Shown here in pieces: positions 11,693 through 19,861 of a stretch of DNA of 64,000 nucleotides; position 1 is the stretch's first letter; every line of letters begins with the position of its first letter. This DNA is from an uncultured Lachnospiraceae bacterium (lineage in GTDB: Bacteria > Bacillota > Clostridia > Lachnospirales > Lachnospiraceae), in contig CATNCF010000004.1 of the NCBI GenBank assembly GCA_950097145.1, positions 62,001 to 126,000 of the forward strand, read 5' to 3'. The notes below the pieces were generated by a model. That model was not told the DNA's origin. It searched no databases and saw only the letters and a program-made list of their open reading frames with translations. A program made the position numbers and the translations under genes.

Positions 11693-13723
11693 ATGAAAAA
11701 ACAAAAGAAACAAAAAAATTCAAAAAAAAGAATTGCAGATGAAATACTACACCAAATTGGAGGAAGTGTTATTATTGTTTTTCTGCTCATCGCAGTTGTC
11801 TCCATTTTTATGGTTGGGCGGCTGAGCATCTCAGCAAAAGAAACAGAGCTGAGGCAGGAATCCAATGCAGCGGCAAACCAAATCACAGGTTTTCTGGAAC
11901 AGTATACCAAAAGTGTGAAACAGCTTGCCCAAAACCCTGAAATCAAAGAGGTAATGAATGATATAAAACCTGGAGATGATATACGGCAGGCGAAAAAAAT
12001 GGATACCGTAATGAAGAATCTTGTAAATATTGCAAATACTGATGCGGAAAATGTTATGGCCGCATGGATATCAGACCTGGATGCAAGCGCGCTGACACAG
12101 TCCGACGGTTTCACCAGCGAGGAAGGCTGGGATATCACAGGACGGGGATGGTATGGCTGTATTGAAACAAAAGAAACGATTCTGACGGAGCCATATATTG
12201 ATTCTTCCACTGGAAAAATGATTTTAAGCGCCGCCTGCCCAGTGATTGACGATGCCACAGGAGCCGTCCTGGGCGCAGTGGGTATGGATATCTCCCTGGA
12301 CCATATGATCAATATTATGAGTGAATATAAAATCGGCAGTAAGGGATATATACTGCTGATGTCCGAAAACGGAACCTTCTTATATCATCCCCAGAGCGAT
12401 ATCATTCAAAAAAATGTGAAAGATATTGATATTTCCAAAAATGTTATAGACGCTGTTGAATCAAAAAAAGACGAATTCTTCAGATATCAAGCTCAAGGCA
12501 CGACAAAATATGGCTGCCTGCAGCATGCCGGAGAAACCGGGTATATCGTACTCAGCAGCCTTCCCTTACCTGAATATTATGCTACATTAATCGGAATGGT
12601 CGCCGCATTAATGTTAATTTTTGCCTTAGGCATTCTGATGATAACTTTCAGTATCAAGAAAAGCGCTGCACAACTGACAAAACCGATATTAGAGCTGAAC
12701 GAAACCGCCCAGCAGCTCGCAGATGGAAATCTGGATGTGAATATTCAGATTACAAGCTCTAATGAAATTGGTGAATTGGGTGAATCCTTCCAGAAGACAG
12801 TCGCCCGACTAAAAGAATATATTGTATACATAGATGAAACCTCAGAAGTTTTAGCACAAATTGCCGACGGAAGACTTAGTATTGATTTGAAAAATGATTA
12901 TGTAGGTGAATTCCAGAAAATAAAAACTGCTTTACTCAATATTTCTGATTCTATGAATCAAGTCATGATCGGAATTAATGAAAGTTCTGAACGCGTGTCC
13001 GTGGGCGCTTCTGAATTGGCCTCTGCCTCCCAGGTGCTGGCAGAAGGAGCAGAACAGCAGGCAGCATCCATTGAACAGCTTGCGGCAACCACCAACACTG
13101 TGGCTGATCAGGTAGAAAACAGCCGAATAGAGGCTGAAGCATCCGCCGAAGCTACTGCACAGACTGCCTCCATGATTGAAGAAAACCAGGTAAAAATGCA
13201 GCAAATGATGAATGCTATGGATAAAATCCATCAGACCTCCCAGCAAGTGGTTGGAATCATTCAAACCATCGAAGATATTGCATCACAGACAAATCTTCTC
13301 TCATTAAACGCTTCCATAGAAGCCGCCCGTGCCGGTGACGCTGGCAAAGGCTTCGCAGTTGTGGCTGATGAAATTGGTAAACTGGCATTAGAGAGTTCTA
13401 AAGCTGCAAACACTACCAAAGAGCTGATTGAAATTTCCATGGAAGAGATCAATCGAGGAAATACGATTACAGTTGGCGCCATGAATTCACTCAAAGAGTC
13501 TGTAACCGCTGTAGACCATGTGAATGATATGATTCAGAACACTGCCCAGAATGCAGTAGCCCAGGCCGAAAGCATGAAACAGCTTAGAGCAGGAATTGAA
13601 GAAATGGCTCACGGAATACAAGATAACTCCGCGGCCTCCCAGCAAACCTCTGCCACCTCGGAAGAGCTTGCTTCCCAGGCTGAAATATTAAATACCATGG
13701 TACAAAAATTTGAACTTAGTTAA
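11693..13723 (+). CDS. methyl-accepting chemotaxis protein with extracellular Cache sensor
   Basis: A 676-residue chemoreceptor. A first membrane helix (about 20-42) and a second (about 300-322) bracket an extracellular region with the dCache pattern ('GRGWYG', '[20 protein letters not shown]', '[14 protein letters not shown]'). A HAMP segment follows (about 322-380), then the MCP signalling domain with the conserved tip '[26 protein letters not shown]' region near residues 530-555. It is the only intact gene in the element splitting cwlD and is transcribed opposite to cwlD. The ligand is unknown. No chemotaxis or flagellar genes are nearby. Confidence 0.92.
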   Translation: MKKQKKQKNSKKRIADEILHQIGGSVIIVFLLIAVVSIFMVGRLSISAKETELRQESNAAANQITGFLEQYTKSVKQLAQNPEIKEVMNDIKPGDDIRQAKKMDTVMKNLVNIANTDAENVMAAWISDLDASALTQSDGFTSEEGWDITGRGWYGCIETKETILTEPYIDSSTGKMILSAACPVIDDATGAVLGAVGMDISLDHMINIMSEYKIGSKGYILLMSENGTFLYHPQSDIIQKNVKDIDISKNVIDAVESKKDEFFRYQAQGTTKYGCLQHAGETGYIVLSSLPLPEYYATLIGMVAALMLIFALGILMITFSIKKSAAQLTKPILELNETAQQLADGNLDVNIQITSSNEIGELGESFQKTVARLKEYIVYIDETSEVLAQIADGRLSIDLKNDYVGEFQKIKTALLNISDSMNQVMIGINESSERVSVGASELASASQVLAEGAEQQAASIEQLAATTNTVADQVENSRIEAEASAEATAQTASMIEENQVKMQQMMNAMDKIHQTSQQVVGIIQTIEDIASQTNLLSLNASIEAARAGDAGKGFAVVADEIGKLALESSKAANTTKELIEISMEEINRGNTITVGAMNSLKESVTAVDHVNDMIQNTAQNAVAQAESMKQLRAGIEEMAHGIQDNSAASQQTSATSEELASQAEILNTMVQKFELS

Positions 13724-13726
13724 AAT

Positions 13727-13768
13727 AAGCTTTCGGCGATTCAAAATTGCCGGAAGCTTTTATTTTCT
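13727..13768 (+). terminator. terminator after the element-borne chemoreceptor
   Basis: AAGCTTTCGGC pairs with GCCGGAAGCTT (one G-T pair), extended inward by four more pairs and followed by TTTATTTT. It begins three bases after the chemoreceptor stop codon. Confidence 0.8.
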
Positions 13769-13838
13769 GCGCTGCAGCAAACCTCTCTTTATAATATCTG
13801 CTATTTTTCTAACATAAAATTTCCAGAACTGCGTATTT

Positions 13839-13859
13839 GCGCAATTAATATCCGCCATG
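13839..13859 (-). repeat. attachment junction (cwlD 5' side plus element arm)
   Basis: On the minus strand cwlD reads up to the CATGG core (13855-13859) and then into the element arm CGGATATTAATTGCGC (13839-13854), the partner of the inverted arm near 11309-11324. Confidence 0.6.
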
Positions 13860-13994
13860 CCCCGCATCAATCACAATGCAGACTTCTCCAGTCTGGGCTT
13901 TCAGGCTATCCACCATAAAGGCGCTCTCCCTGGCAAAAAGGCATGCTCCCAAAAGCAGCACCACGGCCATAAATACTTCGATCCGTTTTTTCAT
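13845..13994 (-). CDS. cwlD: cwlD, 5' part: signal anchor and first amidase motif
   Basis: This short frame begins MKKRIEVFMAV, has one hydrophobic anchor (residues 7-20) and ends with 'CIVIDAGHGGY' followed by a stop. 'IVIDAGHGG' is the first motif of amidase_3 enzymes, with the first zinc ligand His. The last Tyr and the stop come from the intervening element. I choose the ATG at 13994 because AGGTGAAG lies just upstream. It matches exactly the part missing from the frame at 10717-11304, in the same strand and phase. Confidence 0.8.
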   Translation of the reverse strand: MKKRIEVFMAVVLLLGACLFARESAFMVDSLKAQTGEVCIVIDAGHGGY

Positions 13995-14102
13995 ATACTT
14001 CACCTGATGTTCTTTATAAATAAAATATGATAAAACCTGACGCACTAGTACACGAATGTGAAATAATTAATATTCATGCTACCAAAAGCCTAGAAACGCC
14101 TA

Positions 14103-14531
14103 TTAGAAATCCCTTTCCTTCAGTTTCCTATTAATCTTCTCTGCTTCTCTGAGCTGAATCCAATAACATACAAGCGCAACAACAATATATACAAATGCAA
14201 TTGCCAGTACCATTCCAAATACCTGCCCTGCATTCTGGAAAGAAAACCAGTCAAACAGATATCCCAGCGCCAGAACTATTACATTGATATAAATATAGTA
14301 AAGACTGTGGCGCATCAGCATAGTATTCCTGGACACCTCTTTTTCCTCCCCTAAAGGCATGATGATACTGCCCAGAGTACAAACTACAGAAAGCAACAGA
14401 ATCTGCCAGAGGATTTCCACATGCAGCACCTCGTCCCATCCATAAAAAGCAGGGATATATACTGCTGTCACAAATAAAATACCCGTTGTAATTTTTTCAA
14501 AAAATTCTGCCATGGACTTCAACCGTTTCAT
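14103..14531 (-). CDS. DUF3021-type membrane protein
   Basis: A 142-residue protein with four membrane helices and a charged C-terminal tail ('REAEKINRKLKERDF'). Size, topology and position directly after a LytTR gene fit DUF3021, the membrane partner in LytTR regulatory systems (HdrM- and BrsM-like proteins), where the membrane protein restrains the LytTR activator. That function is inferred by analogy. GGAGGG ribosome binding site; 11 bases after the LytTR stop. Confidence 0.78.
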   Translation of the reverse strand: MKRLKSMAEFFEKITTGILFVTAVYIPAFYGWDEVLHVEILWQILLLSVVCTLGSIIMPLGEEKEVSRNTMLMRHSLYYIYINVIVLALGYLFDWFSFQNAGQVFGMVLAIAFVYIVVALVCYWIQLREAEKINRKLKERDF

Positions 14532-14542
14532 TCTCTGCCCTC

Positions 14543-14980
14543 CTATACGCCCAGCTTTTCTTTTAAAGCACCTATATACTGTCTGGAAATAATTACTTTT
14601 TCTCCATTTTTCAACAACGCCTCATATCTCCCGCCAAAAGCTGGCGTCAGGCTTTTTATATTTTTCAAATTTAGGATTATGGATTTGGACACACGTACAA
14701 AGTCCCGCCCTGAAAGCTCCTCCTGCAGTTCATAAAGCCTGCTTTTCGTCTGATAGACCTCCGCCCTGCAATAAGCAAACACCTTTTGTTCTACAGATTC
14801 AAAATAAAACACTTCCTCCGGTTCCAAAAAAAACATGCCTCCGTCCCTGTAAACCGTAAGCTTCCCGCTGCCCTGTCTGACTTGATTAATTAATTTCACA
14901 ATCTCGTCATCCAGAAAATTGCATTTAATAATAATTTCCTCTTCTTCCTCTGGACCAATGTCAATAATCGTCACTTTCAT
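14543..14980 (-). CDS. LytTR-family DNA-binding regulator
   Basis: A 145-residue stand-alone LytTR regulator without a receiver domain. The C-terminal LytTR domain (about 45-142) shows 'EPEEVFYFESVEQKVFAYC', 'LYELQEELSGRDFVRVSKSIILNLKNI' and 'NGEKVIISRQYIGALKEKL'. It lies between an ABC transporter and a DUF3021 membrane protein on the same strand, the usual LytTR regulatory system arrangement, and probably controls the same operon. Confidence 0.9.
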   Translation of the reverse strand: MKVTIIDIGPEEEEEIIIKCNFLDDEIVKLINQVRQGSGKLTVYRDGGMFFLEPEEVFYFESVEQKVFAYCRAEVYQTKSRLYELQEELSGRDFVRVSKSIILNLKNIKSLTPAFGGRYEALLKNGEKVIISRQYIGALKEKLGV

Positions 14981-15006
14981 ATTGCCGCCTCTGTATTATA
15001 TCTTTT

Positions 15007-15921
15007 CTATCGGTCATTGATAGTTCTCTTTTTCTGCACAATCATAATAATTATAAATGTAATGATACCACATCCCGCTAAAAATAGAATCTGAAACGGA
15101 AAAGATGCGGCTTTTTCCCCCATTTTTATCTTGATCCCCATATATTCTTTGTATTCTGAAACTAATTGCGGAGGAACATTGGCAAAGGTCTTCTCCAGCG
15201 CGTCCCTGCAGCAAGCTTCACGCATAAGGGAAGTACCATGGAGAATAGGAATATATTTCAATACCTCTGCCACTCCCTTCGGCAGAGAACCCATAGGCAG
15301 ATAAATACCTCCCACAAATCCCACCAAAGTTCCCACTACCGTTGCAATCCCTGACCAGGCGCTGCTGCTTTTGACAAATAAAGCACAAAGATACATGATC
15401 ATAGAAAATATACAGACATTCAGCACAATCAGAAGAAAAACTTTAAAAAAAGTCCTGCTCTCCAGAAGTTCTCCCCCTGATATCACAATATAACCCTGAT
15501 AAATACAAAATGTAAGAACACACATCACAATACCAATCAGCACTGCAGACGCCATATAAGAAAGCGCTATGGTTCCCCGCCTCACAGGCGCGGAATACAT
15601 GCTTGCCAGCGTACCGTCTGAGGCATCTGCCACCCGGTTTCCAATCACGGATAACGTAACTGTAACCGCGTTGACCACAAGGATTCCAGCCAGCGTCCAG
15701 TATTGTATCAGCTCCCTGGCATGTTCCCCATCCAGTCCGCTGTCTCTTGCTCCTCCGTATTGCTTTAAAAGTTCCACCACATGTTCTTCATTCATATTTC
15801 CAAGGAATACCCCCATCAACATCAAAACAATGAGCATAGCCAGCAGAGAGAAAAATACTGCTGCCCGGTCCCTTAGAAACACAAGACAATTACGCTTTGT
15901 CAGACTAACAAACTGTTTCAT
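15007..15921 (-). CDS. ABC-2 type transporter permease
   Basis: A permease with six membrane helices of the ABC-2 family (drug/antibiotic export type). The N-terminal 'LTKRNCLVFLRDRAAVFFS' and the central 'GSLPKGVAEVLKYIPILHGTSLMREA' are typical. I choose the ATG at 15921 (304 residues), preceded by AGGAGGAAGGAA, rather than a start seven codons earlier. It overlaps the ATPase gene by 17 bases, which indicates coupled expression. Substrate unknown. Confidence 0.88.
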   Translation of the reverse strand: MKQFVSLTKRNCLVFLRDRAAVFFSLLAMLIVLMLMGVFLGNMNEEHVVELLKQYGGARDSGLDGEHARELIQYWTLAGILVVNAVTVTLSVIGNRVADASDGTLASMYSAPVRRGTIALSYMASAVLIGIVMCVLTFCIYQGYIVISGGELLESRTFFKVFLLIVLNVCIFSMIMYLCALFVKSSSAWSGIATVVGTLVGFVGGIYLPMGSLPKGVAEVLKYIPILHGTSLMREACCRDALEKTFANVPPQLVSEYKEYMGIKIKMGEKAASFPFQILFLAGCGIITFIIIMIVQKKRTINDR

Positions 15922-16834
15922 TTCCTTCCTCCTTTGTAACATTTAAGAACACATCATCCATAGTTCCCTGGATCACTTCAAATCCCTGAATTCTCTGCCG
16001 CATAGCATCCAAAATATCGAGGGCCTCCATCGTATTTTCTATAGAAACCAGAATGCCTTCTTCTCTCCGTGAATATTTCAACTGGCGTTTCTTTAATTCG
16101 CTCTGAATATGTTCCCATTGATCTTGTAACGGGATCAAATATAATTTATCCTTTGCATAAGTCTCCTTGAGCGCAAAAGGCGTACCATATTCCACAAACT
16201 TTCCATGATTCATAATACCGATATGATCTGCCTTTGCCGCCTCCTCCATATAATGGGTAGTCAGAAACACCGTCATTCTCATTTCTTTTTGCAATGTATG
16301 AACTGCCTGCCATACACTTTTTCTTGTGGCTGGATCAAGTCCTGTGGTGGGTTCATCCAAAAATAAGATATCCGGCGTATGCATCAAAGCCCGGGCAATC
16401 TCACATCTTCTCTTCTGCCCTCCCGACAGCTTTCCAAAGGGACGGTCCAGCACTTCTTCCAAATCCAGAATCCCCGCAGCAAATGCAAGGTTTTCCTTTA
16501 ACCTGCGCCTGTTCTCCTCATACAGGCTCCCCCTCAGCATCAAATTTTCTTTCACAGTGAGCAGGTTATCCAGGCAGTTATTCTGATAAACCACACCGAT
16601 ATGCTTCTTTATCTTCTCATTATCCTTCCCAATCTTTAAGCCATTCAACCAGGCTTCTCCAGCCGTAGGTTCTAACAGGGTACAAAGCATATTAATTGTG
16701 GTAGACTTACCAGCCCCGTTGATTCCCAAAAACCCGAAAAATTCACCTTTGGGCACAGAAAAACTGATATCATCCACTGCTTTTATTTCCTGAAAATATT
16801 TTTTCAAATGTGTTACTTGAATCGCTGTTTCCAT
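15905..16834 (-). CDS. ABC transporter ATP-binding protein (DrrA-like)
   Basis: A 309-residue ATPase. Walker A GINGAGKST is near residue 37, the signature is LSGGQKRR, Walker B is 'DILFLDEPTTGLDP', and the switch His is in 'LTTHYMEEA'. The C-terminal extension after about residue 225 is typical of DrrA/CcmA-type exporters. It is the first gene of the ABC-LytTR-DUF3021 operon, which the LytTR protein may regulate. Confidence 0.93.
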   Translation of the reverse strand: METAIQVTHLKKYFQEIKAVDDISFSVPKGEFFGFLGINGAGKSTTINMLCTLLEPTAGEAWLNGLKIGKDNEKIKKHIGVVYQNNCLDNLLTVKENLMLRGSLYEENRRRLKENLAFAAGILDLEEVLDRPFGKLSGGQKRRCEIARALMHTPDILFLDEPTTGLDPATRKSVWQAVHTLQKEMRMTVFLTTHYMEEAAKADHIGIMNHGKFVEYGTPFALKETYAKDKLYLIPLQDQWEHIQSELKKRQLKYSRREEGILVSIENTMEALDILDAMRQRIQGFEVIQGTMDDVFLNVTKEEGNETVC

Positions 16835-16890
16835 TCTTTTTCCTCCCTCCTGTTATGACCTTACTGTAACAGAATGAAAGAAAAAAACAA

Positions 16891-16907
16891 GTTCTCAACA
16901 GGTGAAC
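16891..16907. promoter_or_regulatory. candidate operator upstream of the ABC/LytTR operon
   Basis: The 17-base sequence GTTCTCAACAGGTGAAC is an imperfect palindrome (GTTC...GAAC with matching CA/TG inside), 57 bases upstream of the ATPase start. It may be bound by the operon's regulator. LytTR proteins usually bind direct repeats, so this is weak. Confidence 0.25.
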
Positions 16908-16945
16908 TGCAAATTCTCCATAGTAACAGGCAGAAAAATAGGCAT

Positions 16946-16976
16946 AAAAATCTCCCGTCTTTCTTTTGACGGGAGA
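16946..16976 (-). terminator. terminator after the GH18 gene
   Basis: TCTCCCGTC and GACGGGAGA form a 9-bp stem with an 8-base loop, followed on the minus strand by TTTTTATG. It lies 20 bases after the stop of the GH18 gene. Confidence 0.85.
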
Positions 16977-16996
16977 AATCTTTGTCCTCTAATGAA

Positions 16997-18781
16997 CTAA
17001 TTTACATATTTAATAATAGTATCCCATGCTGACTGCCTTTCCAGGCCCAATTTCCAGTAAGCGGCGCCTGCAAGATCATGTTCCCTCATAACCTTCAGCT
17101 TTTCTTCCAGAGATGTTTCATTTTCGATCCATATTTTATAAGTTTTGCCCTCGCTCTTATATTCTGCCACATATTGTCCGTCTTCCTCTGACCAGACTGC
17201 CTGGGCGCCATTTGCCGTATAACGGTCTTCTATGGTCTGCATTCCTTCTTCTGTACAAGTAAAGGTATAGGGAATATAATCTTCCGAAGCAGAAGACACA
17301 TCCTCTCCAGCCCCTTCTTTGGGCGTCAGTTCCCATACCCTGGAATAAAACGGCATTCCCAATATGATCTGTTCTTTTGGAACTTCTTCCAAAGTATCTG
17401 TAACGCCTTTTTTCACAAAACCAATGGAAGACACAGAACCAATATCTTCAGAACCGCTGTAATGCTCATCGTATGCCATAATAATCACATAATCGGCAAA
17501 GACCGCCTGCTCTTTGCGGTTATAAAATGCAGTGTAGCTAGAGGGCACATAATTGTCAACGGACAGTACCAGGTCATTTTTTTCACATTTCAAAGACAGT
17601 TCCCGTATGAACTGTACATAAGAATCTCCAACTTCTCCGCTTAACGCCTCAAAATCCAGATTAATGCCATCCAAATTATATTCAATTGCCGCCGCAATAA
17701 TCTGATCTGTGAGATAATCCCGGGTGGAGGTATGAGTCAAAACATAACCTGAATCTGCCTCTGGATTTTCCAGATTACTCACCAATCCCCACACTTCTAC
17801 ATTCTGTTGATGACAGTATTCCACATAATCCCGGCTTGCCAGAGAATAGATGTTGCCTTCATTGTCATTTAAATAGAACCAGGTAGGTGAAATCACGTTT
17901 ATGCCTTTGGTGGCCTGCAGGACACTGGCAACCCGGTCATTTGCTTCCTGTGTTGTGACCTGATGCCATCCCAGGCTTATCTGCCCCTCTTTCAGCAAGT
18001 GGGTAAACTGAGGTTCTTCAAATTCTCTGGAAATCACTTCCTGATTCACATCCCCCAGCCTTTTGTTCGGCAAATAACCTACCATTCCATCCTCTGTACA
18101 CACTTTGCTCCATTTATCACCGCTGTCAAGTACAAATACACTGCTGCCTTTTTTTACATCTGATACAATGGGACTTTTAATTCCACCCCTGACGCGGATC
18201 TGTGTGTTCTTCTTCACAGAAGCCTTTGATATTTCTCCCCAGGAAGCGGTAATCACCACCCTTCCAGGTTCTGCATACTGCGCAAAATCCAGATTGGTAA
18301 ACTTCTGGACAAATGGCAATGCAAGGAACACGGATTCTCCATCTACCCGGACAATGGTATAGGGTTCTTGATTCTCCTTTTTCCCCTCCATATACATATT
18401 CTCTCCTGCATTTACAGAGATTATATCGGAATCTGTGGTATACCGAAGGATATTTTCATTAGAATCCCAATAAAAACGCTGATTTAAATACTGCTGCACC
18501 GTCTCAAATTTCAAATATACCTGGTCATCCCAATACTTTGCGGTTTCTTCCAACAATTGCTGATCCAGAATCAGTGCTAATTCATCCTCCACTGCAAGAT
18601 GGTAGTATTCCTTTAAATCCACATGTTCCTTAGAGGGACTGTATTTTTTAATAAATATACTCAATACTACTGCTGTCAGTACGATTACGGTAAAAGCAAT
18701 CGCTGCAATTACTGGCTTCAAATTGACTCTGGAATGTTTTTTTCTTTTCCACTTTACCTTCTTTCTATCTTTTTCTGACAT
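16997..18781 (-). CDS. membrane-anchored GH18 hydrolase with SH3 domain (spore-type)
   Basis: A 594-residue protein with a basic N-terminus and one signal-anchor helix (about 24-46). A beta-rich N-terminal region and a bacterial SH3 domain ('KKGSSVFVLDSGDKWSKV', about 215-245) come next. The C-terminal GH18 domain (about 270-594) has the catalytic motif 'DGINLDFE', with Glu as acid, and 'MPFYSRVW'. The pattern matches YaaH/SleL-like spore cortex N-acetylglucosaminidases. It stands alone between terminators, and the split cwlD gene is nearby. The exact substrate is inferred. Confidence 0.85.
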   Translation of the reverse strand: MSEKDRKKVKWKRKKHSRVNLKPVIAAIAFTVIVLTAVVLSIFIKKYSPSKEHVDLKEYYHLAVEDELALILDQQLLEETAKYWDDQVYLKFETVQQYLNQRFYWDSNENILRYTTDSDIISVNAGENMYMEGKKENQEPYTIVRVDGESVFLALPFVQKFTNLDFAQYAEPGRVVITASWGEISKASVKKNTQIRVRGGIKSPIVSDVKKGSSVFVLDSGDKWSKVCTEDGMVGYLPNKRLGDVNQEVISREFEEPQFTHLLKEGQISLGWHQVTTQEANDRVASVLQATKGINVISPTWFYLNDNEGNIYSLASRDYVEYCHQQNVEVWGLVSNLENPEADSGYVLTHTSTRDYLTDQIIAAAIEYNLDGINLDFEALSGEVGDSYVQFIRELSLKCEKNDLVLSVDNYVPSSYTAFYNRKEQAVFADYVIIMAYDEHYSGSEDIGSVSSIGFVKKGVTDTLEEVPKEQIILGMPFYSRVWELTPKEGAGEDVSSASEDYIPYTFTCTEEGMQTIEDRYTANGAQAVWSEEDGQYVAEYKSEGKTYKIWIENETSLEEKLKVMREHDLAGAAYWKLGLERQSAWDTIIKYVN

Positions 18782-18853
18782 AAATTTCCTCCTATGTAAA
18801 TCTTATGCAAAAGATTCCCTCTGAACCCAAAATTTTCCTTCTTTCCCATCGCA

Positions 18854-18911
18854 CAAAAAAGGCTGCGGCAAAATATCAATGTGTAAGCACATTAGTTCGC
18901 CTCAGCCTCTT
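18854..18911 (-). terminator. terminator after mecA
   Basis: On the minus strand AAGAGGCTGAGGC pairs with GCCGCAGCCTT around a loop that has its own small stem (AATGTG/CACATT). It ends in TTTTTT and starts directly after the mecA stop codon. Confidence 0.75.
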
Positions 18912-18913
18912 TG

Positions 18914-19705
18914 TTAAATTCTGCTCAAAATCTGCAAAGCATCTTTCTTCAAAATGACATCGTAATGCTCGTCAAAATATGCTCCAATTGCAGATGAATA
19001 TTTTTCCTGATGTGCGTATTCTGCTAAAATGTTACATACCTTGTTAAATTCCTCTGGTGTATGCTGGCTCTTGCTGAGTACCAGATAATACTTCCGGTTC
19101 AGGCGGTTCTTGTACAGCACATTACATCCGTTATAAAACCCTTTTAACACTCTTGCCAGCCGGTTCACTTCATCCAGCTCATCAAACACAAACAGTTTGG
19201 TAATGTCTACCAATACCTGTTCTTTTTTCTCCAGTTCCCGCTTGATTGCCTTCTCCAGAGGGATGAAATCCTTCTCCTTCTTATCCTCTGAGCCGGCCTG
19301 TTTGGCCTCTTCCTGAATCTTACGGAAGAAATCCAGAATATCGTCTGCCCCAGCAGTTTCAAATACCCTGTCATTCTCCTGACCTGCCAGATCCTCCCGG
19401 ATATCATCTTCCGGCTCTCCAGGCGCAAACTGTGAAAAACGGGTATCCAGTTCCTCTGGATATTCTACCTTGGTTATAATTAATATAATTGTATCTGCTG
19501 ATAACGGAATTGCTTCAATCATCAGCGGTATATCCTCTGCTTCAAATCCACACTCATAGGCTGCCTGCTGCATCATATCCCGAAAAAGCATCTTTGCTTT
19601 CTCTGTGCCATATGCCAGTTCACTTAACTTAAGCTGGCGGTCAGCCAAATCTTCCCGGGTAAGTGTACAGCGAATCTGATTCTCATTTACTTTCTCAATT
19701 TTCAT
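18914..19705 (-). CDS. mecA: adaptor protein MecA
   Basis: A 263-residue adaptor that delivers substrates to the ClpCP protease. The N-terminal 'MKIEKVNENQIRCTLTREDL' start and 'LFRDMMQQAAYECGF' match the substrate-binding domain. After an acidic linker (about 95-150) the C-terminal domain includes 'LFVFDELDEVNRLAR' and 'FDEHYDVILKKDAL'. This is the usual MecA layout. It is monocistronic, with its own promoter and terminator. GGAAGTGAT ribosome binding site. Confidence 0.88.
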   Translation of the reverse strand: MKIEKVNENQIRCTLTREDLADRQLKLSELAYGTEKAKMLFRDMMQQAAYECGFEAEDIPLMIEAIPLSADTIILIITKVEYPEELDTRFSQFAPGEPEDDIREDLAGQENDRVFETAGADDILDFFRKIQEEAKQAGSEDKKEKDFIPLEKAIKRELEKKEQVLVDITKLFVFDELDEVNRLARVLKGFYNGCNVLYKNRLNRKYYLVLSKSQHTPEEFNKVCNILAEYAHQEKYSSAIGAYFDEHYDVILKKDALQILSRI

Positions 19706-19830
19706 ATTATCACTTCCTTCTTCATCACTACTGCATCAGGAACTCATATACTTGAACCATATTAGAATCCAGCGCGCCAAATTTTACTGGCCGCTTCCAC
19801 CCAAGGCATCTGCCCTGATTAGGTACTCAA

Positions 19831-19860
19831 AGTATATTACATCTTCTCATGCTACGTCAA
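19831..19860 (-). promoter_or_regulatory. mecA promoter
   Basis: On the minus strand a -35 TTGACG (19855-19860) is followed after 18 bases by a -10 TATACT (19831-19836). The predicted leader to the mecA start is about 120 bases and contains short stems such as GGCA/TGCC. Confidence 0.65.
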
Positions 19861-19861
19861 G

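Larger units (their letters stand above)
11300..13859. mobile_element. 2.56 kb skin-like intervening element inside cwlD
   Basis: The element separates the two halves of cwlD. Its ends share the core CATGG (minus strand; CCATG at 11300-11304 and 13855-13859 on the plus strand), and both copies begin at an in-frame CAT codon, so recombination restores an intact cwlD frame. It contains the truncated serine recombinase, a complete chemoreceptor gene with promoter and terminator, and nothing else obvious. The arrangement resembles the skin elements that interrupt sigK in Bacillus and Clostridioides, but the local recombinase is broken. Confidence 0.75.
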
